Source of the DNA: Hydractinia symbiolongicarpus
Lineage: Eukaryota > Cnidaria > Hydrozoa > Anthoathecata > Hydractiniidae
DNA length: 64,000 nucleotides
NCBI RefSeq assembly: GCF_029227915.1
Contig: NC_079875.1
Span: forward strand, 9,981,001-10,045,000
Direction of reading: 5' to 3'
The translations under genes were made by a program, and so were the position numbers. The notes under the pieces are model-generated. The model saw only the letters and a list, made by a program, of their open reading frames with translations. It ran no database searches and had not been told where the DNA came from. How positions within the stretch are numbered: the first letter of the stretch is position 1; every line of letters begins with the position of its first letter. Shown piece after piece: positions 47,349 to 58,186 of the stretch.

Positions 47349-47426
47349 CATCCTCGTCCCCAGGGTTTGTTGCCTATGTCCAATCGGCTAAACGATGTTC
47401 AAGGCAAAGCCGTATAGACGAGGGTG
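47349..47426. mobile_element. MITE, CAACCTCG family
   Basis: Ends CATCCTCGTCCCCAGGGTTT and CCGTATAGACGAGGGTG; inner TTGCC/GGCAA also pair. It lies inside the 47210-47488 open frame, which is therefore probably not coding. Confidence 0.6.
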
Positions 47427-48644
47427 GATTTAAGCAGAGAAAATATTCAAATGCAACAAAAAGGAAAAAAATCATTAAAATTGACTGATTTATATAATTT
47501 TCATTGTCCTCTTTTTAAAGATTTTTTTGAAAAGAAAGCTTGAAAATCAAACTTTTTTGTTCATTTTTGATCTAGAAGTGATTAAGTTCAAAAAATTAGT
47601 AAGCAAATTAAGAGAGAATAATCGACATAGAGAAATTCTTGTCATCCTCTTGTAGAATGTACTAAATTATACTACAATTTTGTGTCAGTAATACATGCGG
47701 GAACTACTGTTTGGGCGTAGTTGAGTTTGTTGGGACAAAAAATACACCGTCTCAATATAAGTCCACTGACAATAGCGCTGCTGTAATTTTAAACCCTCCG
47801 GATTATGTAACAACGAATCTTAATTTACAAAAATTTCGGTCGAGTTTAAATTTGGCAGATCGTTTTTCGCGCATATAAATTTTATTTTTTGCACGTGAAA
47901 TTCTCGTGCAACCAAATGCATAAAGAATTCGCGAAACACGCAACATCTCTCCGCAAAAAAAATATGTGCGCGAAAATTCCACAATTACATTCCCTTCTAC
48001 TTTCAAAAATCACAACATACGAGTTTTTAAATGTTTTCTTTCTTTTAAAACTGATGGTTAAAAACATGACAGTGGCAGGTTTTAAATACACGGTGCCGAG
48101 GATACACTCAAGCTGCAGCTCATGCGCTGTAATGCCGTTTATTTACAACAGAAGTTCTCCGCAAAGAAATATTTGTATTAAATTGCGTCAAATCCAAAGT
48201 GCTGATGGTATGCAGGTAGATATTTTGCAAAGACTTTATCTTCGACCGCCTCTATAATAAAAAAGAACACTTTGTGAAAGCTGTTTAAAGGGGCAGCGAA
48301 ATAAAATGTAATTTGACATATTTTCCGTTTTTTACATAGTTCGCATGAAAAGACACCAAAAATTGCCCGACAATCCGATTTTTCTCCAATTTCGAGTAAA
48401 ACCCGAAAAAATCGGAAAATTAAACACGTGTCCACAAAGGTGAAATATTTCGAGCAGATTGGATTTGAGCATGTTGATTCGTTGGAGAAAATTTCCTCCA
48501 GTCAATCAGAACTATGAATATGTCGCTCTGCACTTAATATTCCGCCAAGTGGAGACCAGTTTTTATGCACAGCAATTAAATCAGGTGAAAGTTAAAATGG
48601 AGTTTTTACAGCGGTACCAGCGCTCTACACATCAACAATCAAAC
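47427..48644. other. Gene-free stretch between coiled-coil gene and RBM8A
   Basis: The 122-codon frame at 47889-48257 has no domain or splice context. No RNA gene or clean repeat was found. Confidence 0.4.
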
Positions 48645-51089
48645 TTACTTCTTCTTTTTTCCTTTTGCTGGTCCTTTAACGAACGCCCAATCTACTGCTA
48701 TCTTCTGTCCGAGTAATTCTTCACCGTTTGTAGCGTCTAGTGCGTTTTGAGCTTCTTTGAATGTGTCGTATTCAACAAGTGCGTAACCCTGGTAACGAAA
48801 TAAGAATGACGTCTCACTAAAGTCGGTTCATGAACTTTCCACGGCACTGTATTTATCAAATTATGCAAATTGTACACTCAGTGTCTTGCTCCCGAAAAAT
48901 TTGGAGAAGAACTATATTTAGGAATATTGTTGCTTTTAAAATGCCAAAACAGACAATAAAAATTAAAATATATTGTATATAATTTATAAATAATTTTATA
49001 TTATGGTTATTTTAGCGGCCACAATGGTGACGCTTCATGTGTGGACATTTGTCAAATTTTGAGCGACTTTTTTTCATCCTTTTATCTATTTTTTTGTCAT
49101 CTTTGCATTAAAACGTGAAATATATCATTAAAAAATTATTCAAATTGGTAACGTATATATTACCTTTAGAAAACCAGTACGTCTGTCCAAATTCAAATGC
49201 ATATTCCGGATGTTGCCATAATCACCGAACACGTTATGGAGATCATCTTCCTGCGCTTCTTCGTGGACGTTCGTCACAAACAAAATCCACCCCTCCACAG
49301 CTGGAGAGAGAAAAAATTTCAGCTTATCAATATGCAAGAGTCTTGTGAGAACATTTTCAGATGTCTAGCGAACTTATTGAATAAAATTACTAAATTTGAT
49401 TCAATATTCATTCAGGGTCAGTTACTGAGTAATATTGTGACTTCTCAGAGTGTCATATAAAATTTTTACCCTTGAAAATCTTAGACTATAATAACAGTGC
49501 CATTACAACGGAAGTAAATAATTTATAAAATATCTCAATGAAAAGCGTGATGAAAAAATGGAGAAAATTTTTAATACTATTCTTTAATCAACGAAATGGT
49601 GGAAATAAAAACTCGAATAGTCCATTTCAATAGTTTTGGCAAAACTGGTCATTCCAAAATTTTCGGCGATTTCAGGGCTTTTTAAGAATTTAATTTAATT
49701 TCAGGGTTCTAAAGTCACTTGTTAAAATTTAGAACTTCTCAAGGTCTGCATTCTGTTATTACACTCCCAGTGTTTTGTTACAGCGCTGCATGCAATGATC
49801 ACAAAATAATAGGAGAAAGATAAAAATTCATATAAAAAATGTACAGTTACTTCAAAACATTTTAATGCTAACTAAAAGCTAAGTTAGTTAAGAAAAGCAT
49901 AAGGAGATGTTTAAAGGTAGCCTTTTAATTTTGTGATATTTCTCCTGGAACTTTGTGTCTAAACTTCAATGCCTTACTTATCAAAATTAGGAATTACTCC
50001 ACAAATTACATAACTAGCCTTTTTATAAAACAAACTGTAAAAATAATTTTTTGAAGAACAGATGTAAAATTTAATCCTTGCTAGTATTTTGAAAAATCTT
50101 TCTAGTTAGTTAAGTCATGTGTGAACATGACTTTTTACAGACATTTTAAAAAAATTCCTGACAATTCCTGTTTTTTTTGGCAGAGAGAAGATCCTGATAA
50201 TACTATATCTCTTAACAGATATATAAAAAGTATTTACATTTTTGTGGTCCTTGAATGTTAGCACCAGCTTCATCTTCTATTGCGTCAAAAGGTTCAACGG
50301 TTCGAATGTCGTTGCTATCTATAAAAAAACAACAAATTGTACAGAAACGAAACTTTTCGCACAAAATTCATTTTTTTCATATATTAATGAAGGCTTATAA
50401 TAAAGCCTTAATTCTTTTCTCATAAAAATACCCTAAAAAAACAGCTGGTAGAAGTACCAAAAAAAAAGCTACAGAGGAATAAAAAAACTGAAGATAGGAT
50501 CTATAAAACAATTCCTAAAGAACATCACCTAGCGGATTTGAGGACATTAAAAGTCAAGGATGAAAAAACCTATAAAAACAAACAAGCAAACAAACAAACA
50601 AACATACAACTAAAAACTACCTTTAAATCCTCTTCCTTTTCTCTTCTTATTCTTTTTTAACCTTTTAACCTCATCTGGAAAAAAAAGTACGATAAAGTGA
50701 TGTAAATAATAACATCTTTAAAACATGCACATTTAAAACAGGTATATATATATAACACCATATCATTATATGCTCTGATAAACACATGGTATCTACACTT
50801 TTATATATGTCAAAATAGAGATATTTATTAGAGTTTTTCTTCTTCGAGCAGTTTAGTTGTGCTAATCAAATATGTCCAAAACAAATATTCAAACTTCTTC
50901 AGTTTTTTAATAAACACCAAATCTCTGTTTAACGTTTGTCTCCACTAAATGCCACCTAATTTTTTTTAAAAATTAAATAAATGCCTAAGCAGTCATGGTA
51001 GGTAAAGCAATATCTAAAACCATACCATCATCATCAACATACATGAATTCGTCCTTTTCATCGATATCAACTTCTAAAACCTCTGCCAT
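48645..51089 (-). CDS. RBM8A: RNA-binding protein 8A (Y14), exon junction complex core
   Basis: Minus-strand exons: 51026-51089, 50621-50674, 50238-50318, 49164-49300 and 48645-48788. Phases agree and the total is 480 nt including TAA: 159 residues (human RBM8A 174). It starts [15 protein letters not shown]; exon 2 has the [11 protein letters not shown] motif typical of Y14. One RRM spans exons 4-5, with RNP2-like ILFVTNV, then [36 protein letters not shown] (RNP1 across the junction) and [10 protein letters not shown]14 binds MAGOH and, with eIF4A3, marks spliced junctions on mRNA for export, translation and nonsense-mediated decay. The C-terminus ends at PAKGKKKK, without the arginine/serine-rich tail of vertebrate Y14. 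Confidence 0.93.
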
Positions 51090-51337
51090 TATGTTGAAAT
51101 TTTCAGTTTTTTATCACTACAGTAAAATTGAATCACTGTCAGCAGGCACAAATACAGCAAAAAAATAACAAATATATATTAGGGAAAAATAACCTTTTAC
51201 TTTGATTCAAGACACTTTCTTTTTTAGCTCCTAGAAGCTGCTCTTTAGCAAGTGTAATTTTGGCAAAAAAATTTATGATAAAATAAATTCACTTTATAAT
51301 ATCTAATGCATTAATAAAGTTTGAATGCACATCTCTT
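51090..51337. other. 5' flank of RBM8A
   Basis: Likely promoter and 5' UTR of the minus-strand gene; no clear motif was identified. Confidence 0.3.
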
Positions 51338-51440
51338 CATCATCATCATCATTCTTGGCTTAACATCTGTTTTCCATGCTAGCATGGGTTATATTAATGA
51401 CCCTCTTCCAATCTGATCTAGACTGTGTTAGATCTAAATT
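51338..51440 (-). mobile_element. LINE 3'-end fragment
   Basis: The reverse complement matches the last 100 bp of the LINE copies (TCTAGATCAGATTGGAAGAG, CATGCTAGCATGGAAAACAG, GTTAAGCCAAGAATGATGAT). It lies about 250 bp upstream of the RBM8A start codon, in the same orientation as that gene. Confidence 0.85.
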
Positions 51441-54344
51441 TATAGATAATAATCTATAATTTATAGATAAATAGATTTAAAGTTTATTTTCATGATATTC
51501 TTCCAATATGTAGCGCAAACATCAACGTAGTCTAGTAAACTAAACTCAACATTTTTCCCTTTTGCAATAGCGCGCTAACATAAGCAGGCTTACAAAAGCA
51601 CGACAGACATCGAAGGACGAAAGCAGAAAAGAGAGACAGGTATCCTGTCTAACATCAACGCTGTTCTGTACCTCCATGATTAAACCTTTTAAAAGCACAC
51701 ATCATACATTAATGGCCAACGAAAAACCCTCATAATTCGCCATTTTTAGCTTTGACTAATATCTGCTGTGGCTATATTCGCACTTATTAGAATACTGGCA
51801 GCTTCTAATTTTTTAAACTTAACAAAACACAAAAAGTGTTTTAGCTACCTCCTAAATAAAAAATATTACTTTTACCGGAGAAAAGCAAAGAAAAATAAGA
51901 AATAAAATAATCATAGTTAATTGAGTAAACATTAAAGTTACACGCAGAAAAACCACATTTTATTAAATATATTTTAGCGTTTTCTGCAATGATTTAATCA
52001 AACTACATTTGTGACAAACTGTTTTTAATGATGCAGTTGGAGTGCAAAACTAACTGCTTTTTTGCTAAGAGTTTGTTGTTCGTGCATTGCCGCATAGGAG
52101 GCAACTGAACTATGCTCCGGAAAAACAAATACTATTTTCCGTCACGTCTGACCACACAAGGCCTAGGGACTTTTTAGCGATTTTACCAGGTCAAATAATT
52201 GCTGACGCGAAGGTACATGTTTTGAAAATATGTTGGTAAATACCTCCGCAAATGCGAGTGTCGTCTCAAATAACAAAGGTTGTAACCGCCCTTAATCCTA
52301 TTCATGGTGGAGAGGGAGGGGTGATGGTCGTTCGTAAAAAACTTTATGCAGAATTAATTTAATTTTTTTTAAAAATATAATTGTTTGTAGAGAGCTTTCG
52401 CTTCCGCGTGTATCCTATTCTTTTTGTACATCCATGGTTTCACTTTGCCGCGCGAAGGTATATGTTCTGGCTATGCAGTCAGTAATAATTAAAGCGCTAC
52501 TGAAATAATACGTAGCAGGGTCACGTGCCACTAAAAAAAATGGCCGTCGAGTGACAAGAAAAATAAATATTTAAAAAGCTATATCTGGACTTACATGAAG
52601 TTTTAACAAAAAGTAAATATATCATTTAGCATATCTCATGCAAATCTTTCAGATGAGTCCAACTTGCAAAAGTACTTCGGGATGCCTTGAAGACCTTACA
52701 TGTTTTATTATTTGCTCTTAATAACGATTTCCTCACTCTCTCTAAAACATGACTCTGGAGATCAATTTTTCTTTTGTGTTGAATGTTATTCTAATCTATT
52801 TATATCTATCTATCATATTGAAATGATTTGCTTCTGATAAAAGAGCAGTATGGCAGGTATCATTTTTAGATGTTATGCATTTCATGTATTTCACAAGCTA
52901 GGGCCTAGGACTAAATTAATAAATGCTGTTTAAAACAGTAAAAATATTACATAGAATTAATTTAGTTTGAATAATATTCTTCTTTCTTTTTTTATATTTG
53001 TTATTTTCAAACAACAGGTGGCCACAAAAAATGTAAAAAAAATTAAAAATACAATTAATAAGGCTATTATTCGTAAGACGAAAATGGATAATAAAATTAT
53101 AAAAACAAGAGAAAAGAATGTTCCGTACATCGTTGTTACAGATGATCTGTAATAATCCATTTTTTGTTTCTTTTTATGCCAAGAAGACTTTACGTATGAA
53201 GGTGTAAAAATAAATTTAGCTCAATTATTTTTAATGCCATCTCTTGCTTTCTTTTTATTAATTAATTTATTTTTCTATTAATTAATTTATTTAACTTTGT
53301 TAGATCTCTTTAAATTAAAAAAATTAGCAAATTAATAAAAATATGCATTTTAACTATGCCGTTTTCTATAAAAAATATTTAACTTCATATTTCACTTTTT
53401 TTGTAATTTCAATAGTTATAGAAAGCTATCGCACACATCAAGAAAACAAAATTTGCCCGTGTCTCACGAAATGGTCTGGAGACCTCCACTCCTTAATGTA
53501 TCCCTCACAGCAAAATAGAATATATATCCTACTGATTTCATTAATGCAACATACCACCAGTCATTGGACAAATATTATTATCACAATTTTTGTTTTGTCA
53601 CCTCCTCATCACCATTTTGAATAAACTGGCAGGAGAAGCAGTTTGTGCCTAGACCTTTGTCAATTTACTCATGCTCAATTTTTCCTTTTATATATGTTCA
53701 GGTAGATGAATGATTACACAAATCAATGCTGACGTGACAGCAGATGTTTTTGTATATAGCTCATTGTATTTTATAACAGGCATATAATTGTGAATTAAAA
53801 ACTGATAAAAATAGAAAATAAAAACTTTTTCATGTTCGCATTTCCGATTTATTCAAATATAATGCACTACATGTTTAAATAGAGTCGCCATGTGTGCATC
53901 TTACAGTCTGACCACCAAGGATAACAACTTTATTAGTTTCACATATTGAAAACAAAAACAGTTTTTAACAGTGGATTCAATAATATGAGCAACACTCACC
54001 CCTTAAATCGAAATATTAGTTGGACCAGAAGAAAAAAGAATCACAACATTTGGAATTAAAACTGTTGAGACTTCTGCTTTTTATACATTTTTGTAAGTGT
54101 ATTGACCCTTTGGCTATTATTTTAAAATCTTTAAAATTTCCCTACAGTACAGTCTGAATGTAATCTACCACGGCCGTGAAACTCGCATGAATAGTTGCAC
54201 CGAACAATAACATTGCGATAGCTTTTGTTTTTTAAGAAAATAATTGCCTCGCTGACCCCATGCGAACGATTGTTTAATCACAATAGGTAACAAGATCAAT
54301 TTTAGCGATCTATTTTGCGCGAACTCCTTTGAAATTTTTAATTG
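51441..54344. other. Gene-poor stretch, one doubtful exon
   Basis: The only candidate is 53017-53152 (+): a good acceptor (attttcaaacaacag) opens a 45-codon frame ending VPYIVVTDDL and TAA. No partner exon in phase was found upstream, and the Lys/Asn/Ile content may simply reflect AT-rich DNA. Confidence 0.3.
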
Positions 54345-54728
54345 CAGTAAATAAGCGTTAAAAGTTTATAAACGAGAAGCGGCGATAGAAATGTTTTTTT
54401 AGATCGCATTTTCAAAGTTACAAACATAAAGCGGCGATAGAAATGTTTTTTTAGATCACATTTTAAAAGTTTAAAAACGAAAAGCAGCGATAGAAATGCT
54501 CTTTTAGATCGCATTTTAAAAGTTTATAAACGAAAAGCGGCGATAGAAATGTTTTTTAAGATCAGAGTTTAAAAGTTTAAAAACGAAAAGCGGTGATAGA
54601 AATGTTTTTTAAGATCACATTTTAAGAGTTTATAAACGAAAAGCGGCGATAGAAATGTTTTTTAAGATCACATTTTAAAAGTTTATAAACGAAAAGCGGC
54701 GATAGAAATGTTTTTTAAGATCACATTT
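54345..54728. repeat. Minisatellite of about 53 bp
   Basis: About seven copies of a unit containing AAACGAAAAGCGGCGATAGA, then AATGTTTTTTAAGATCACAT. Confidence 0.9.
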
Positions 54729-55188
54729 TGGAATAACATATTAGCGTATACCGACTAAATGCTGTGAACGTCTTATTTCTGTGCTTTTACCTTTCTCAGT
54801 AACTTTCTCTTTTCACTGAAAACAATGGCTGACTATGAAATGATGTCCTGAGCCTTACATCCATGATGTACCATATTACCATTTACAGACATCCTAAACA
54901 TCCCTGGGGTAGATCACACCTGAGTAAATTTGTGTGTGGTTGAGGTATGACATTTTAATCTATTGTTATCTTTGTAATCATGCACACATACCAAACAAAC
55001 CTAATTTTTATAAAACTAGCTTAAGAATAGAGAAAAAATTATTACCATGTGTGCTCTCCTCCACAAATCCCCTTGTTTTTTGAGCATTTGTTTCTGCTAG
55101 CTCCCCATCTGAGCAAGTCAGTATAGTATTGCAACCATTATAATGGAACGGAATTAAGACGCAAATCATTTCGAACACAAACGAAATA

Positions 55189-55334
55189 ACGAGGGTTCCG
55201 ATTAGCCACATACGCCGTAAAAAGTGTGGGCGTTTTCGAGTGAGTTCAATGTTTTGAAAAAAATTCAAGTATATAATTGGCCGAAAAACTTGCCCTTATA
55301 TATGCAGTTGTTTGTGGCTTATCAGCACCCTCTT
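55189..55334. mobile_element. Short copy of the GGGTGYCGATAAGCC hAT-like MITE
   Basis: Ends ACGAGGGTTCCGATTAGCC and (inverted) AAGAGGGTGCTGATAAGCC. The inside shares CGTAAAAAGTG, GGGCGTTTTCG and GTTTTGAAAAAAATTCAAGT with the inverted right half of the copy at 11770-12237. Confidence 0.7.
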
Positions 55335-56050
55335 TGAAAATAGGGCATTTTTGACGGCTTCTTTCTTGCTTGACCCTGGGCAAGCAAATGCCTACCTTGT
55401 TTTTAGGGATGGCTTATAGTCAAGACCATGAAGTTATATATGGGAAGGCAGAGTTTCCAGATTGTTGCTAGAGCTGTTTATTTAGATAATCATGTAATTA
55501 GGAAGGTACACGCTAAATAAATAAACAAACTTCATTTCATAGGTCATTGCAAAAGAACTATAGCTAACATACTCTAAAATAATCCAATCTCATAGTGATA
55601 GAAGTTCGCCCATAAAAGGAAATTGCTTCAGACATGACTGCAAACAAAATCAGATAGCTAGCTATAATAGCAGCTATCAAGCAAATAGCAGCTTTATTAA
55701 GCGAAAACGTAGCTACTAGTTCTTGCTTTACCCTCTTGCTTTCCTTTCCACGGATCAGTTACAGCGCATTCAATCAAAGAAGGGATTTAACTGAATAACT
55801 AACTATACACTTAACTTTAGCTAAATTAATTGCTTGCCAGATTTCTGAACTATATGCACAAGAACCATCGTGTTGTCGTTGTGAGTAGTTGTGAGCGCGC
55901 GATAGAAGCAGCCATATTCCATAATGTCTCGATTTTAATGTCTTGATTGTCTATCCTTTCCTCTTCCCCGTGCCTCCCCGACACGCCCTTAGTCCCCTAA
56001 ACATTTTTCAAACCACAATCGCATTATTTGTTTTGTTTGACAGGAAAGAA
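55335..56050. other. Gene-free stretch between two MITEs
   Basis: AT-rich; no exon, RNA gene or repeat border was identified. Confidence 0.4.
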
Positions 56051-56187
56051 AATGTTTTTCAACCTCGTTCCCAGGGCAATTTTTCGCTTTTTTGATATCC
56101 GAGACGGCGCGAAGAAATCATTTCTTCTCGCAGTCCGAGATTGTCAGAAAGAGAAAAATGGACTTGGCGACGAGGTTGAATGTTTTT
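56051..56187. mobile_element. MITE, CAACCTCG family, reference copy with 9-bp target duplication
   Basis: The element spans 56060-56178 (119 bp). Ends CAACCTCGTTCCCAGGGC and GACTTGGCGACGAGGTTG are inverted. The inner TCCGAGACGGCGCGAAG and CTTCTCGCAGTCCGAGA arms almost complete a hairpin. AATGTTTTT stands exactly on each side. Confidence 0.8.
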
Positions 56188-56690
56188 AGTAAATGGCAAT
56201 CATATAAATTGAATGAAAATTAATAGCGCACTGCTTAAATGAAAAGATAGACATAAAAATGGACATAAAATGTTATGATGTAGATGATTTCAAGAACAGA
56301 GCTGTTTTGGGGTTAAATGTTCCAAAATGTTTGAATAAATATAAGAAACTCATTAGATTTCAAAACGACAAAATGTGAATTCTTCATTTTTTATCCTATC
56401 TCGCCGTCTTTCTGGAGCAAAAACCATTTAAAATTAAAAGAAAGCCATTACGCATCCTTATACTTGTATCGTTTTAGGTCTAATAAATCCTTTGTGCTTG
56501 TTAGACTATGTATTGTAACAAGTCACTTCTGACTGTGGCCGTACGTTTTTAGATATTACCAAAGGTGTGTATTTTTTACCAACTCTTAGAAATAGATAAA
56601 AGCAATTTGTAAATAAAGTTTGTGTACATTTTTACTGCGATAAGAGATATTCAAAAATGACTAGAAAGTTTAGAGCGTTAAATGTGTAAC

Positions 56691-56798
56691 CAACCTTTTC
56701 GCCAGGTATTTTTTCCCTTTCGGACAATCTCAGACGGATATTTTTTTTTCACCGTCTGAGATTGTTAGTGAGAGGAAAAGAGCCCCGGAACGAAGTTT
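56691..56798. mobile_element. MITE, CAACCTCG family, with perfect inner stem
   Basis: Ends CAACCTTTTCGCCAGG and CCCGGAACGAAGTTT. ACAATCTCAGACGG and CCGTCTGAGATTGT form a perfect 14-bp stem around a T-rich loop. Confidence 0.7.
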
Positions 56799-57434
56799 AA
56801 ATCAATGAGTTTAAATGTGAACAGAAAAGACAAAAGAAAAAAATTCGGAGTGTTACGTTAGTAAACAACTTTCTCGACTAACGTTCCCAGACACGTCTGT
56901 CCCCTATAAGATAATGTAGAGCATGTATGAACGAGATAATTCTGATATTTCAAACGTCAATAACTCACACTATCAACTCGAATACATTTCCCGAATTTAA
57001 TATTTTTATTCCCTTTGATGTGCTGCAGCTTTTTTGAAAATATTTGACAGAAAATGGATGAAATATTTAAAACGCTTGCCAATAATAACATATTTTCAAG
57101 ATCATATTCAAAATAAACCTGCAATACTACTATAGCACTAGAAGCTCACAGTGCGCAGTCTTTATGACAGTGTGCACGACGTTCCTTACTTTGCGCAGTG
57201 TTCCTAATTTAGTATGAGCTGTTTGCCCAATAGTGTGCACTGCGGGTTTCTGACAGTAACCAACATCTTGGAATGTCCGTGATTTCGTGATTTATACCAA
57301 TTTCGAACACAAACGTTCAAGAATGTCTATTCCGGTGGTTACCTGTAGAGATAATGGATAATGGAGGAACTAAGCAACGTAGCGAGATGGTTTTTTGGTA
57401 CTAGGAGAAATTAGATGCGGAACTGTTATTCTTA

Positions 57435-57690
57435 ATGCTCATCTTGTATTGCCCGTGGCAGTATTTGAATTGGCATCTGATTCCTGTTAATATCAGAATA
57501 CAGGAAGATTTTGAGTATCTTGATGAAAAAGAGGTCAATCGGAATACAGCCACGGAAATTGTCAGGGAAATAAATCCGGAAGGAGTGTCTACACGGGAAA
57601 AGAAACGACTACAGCGACACATATACTCTGATTTTATGGCACGTTGATGGCTATGATAGATTCGTCATCTGATAAAGTAAAAATGTTCTT
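57435..57690 (+). pseudogene. Relic of an integrase-core-domain protein
   Basis: 57480-57645 reads IQEDFEYLDEKEVNRNTATE followed by NPEGVSTREKKRLQRHIYSD. After a frameshift and small deletion near 57630 it reads LWHVDGYDRF and then stops. The pattern PEGV-x-RR-x-YS-x-LWHVDGYD is the entry into the integrase catalytic core of a family of transposon-derived proteins common in fish and cnidarian genomes; the aspartate of HVDGYD is the first catalytic residue. Nothing of the rest of the core follows. Confidence 0.6.
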
Positions 57691-57868
57691 TTTGTCGTCT
57701 TAAAATTTGAAATTCTTTGTTCATAAATTAAACATGTTTTTTCCTGCTTTTAGGTGATGACATTAATTCACACCTAGAATCCATAAGCAATGAGTTTGAA
57801 TCTTCAGTATCCCCAAAATATGATTTCATTTTCAAATGAAGTACGTCATAGATTGGTACAAACCATTT

Positions 57869-58186
57869 TTAAAAAATAGCTTTTAGTATTTTTGTTACTG
57901 AATATTTGGTCACCAACGCAATCGCAGATTGCGTTGGTACAAAATCATCTTCCTCCTTATTAAAGTTATTTATCCCCAACTTATTAAAAAATATTTTCAT
58001 CCCTTCGGTTTTCACATTTTCGAATGTTTGGGCTTCTTCTGCATTCACGAAAATCAAGCGATGCCCCCCCCCACTATCAACCTCGTTCCTAGGGCCTTTT
58101 TTGTCTCTCCTTAGCTCGCCGTCTGATATACAAAAGAGAAAATCAGGTCCTAGAATCAAATTTGCCCCACCATCTGACTGCTTCAC
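57869..58186 (-). other. Unrecognised 105-codon open frame partly inside a MITE
   Basis: The N-terminal third overlaps the MITE at 58078-58164. The rest reads SGGGHRLIFVNAEEAQTFEN, then MKIFFNKLGINNF, which has some likeness to GGG-R...V...LFF..G modules seen near transposon-derived genes. Low confidence that it is coding today. Confidence 0.3.
58078..58164. mobile_element. MITE, CAACCTCG family
   Basis: Left end CAACCTCGTTCCTAGGGC, right end GGTCCTAGAATCAAATTTG, inner TCGCCGTCTGATATAC as in other copies. Confidence 0.6.

Noticed and set aside
47210-47488. 92-codon open frame ending in a basic tail, possible exon
   Set aside because: A CAACCTCG-family MITE (47349-47426) lies within it and there is no matching upstream exon.
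53017-53152. Possible terminal exon VATKNV...VVTDDL
   Set aside because: Good acceptor, but no upstream exon in phase and strongly AT-driven residues; kept only as a note in the gap entry.
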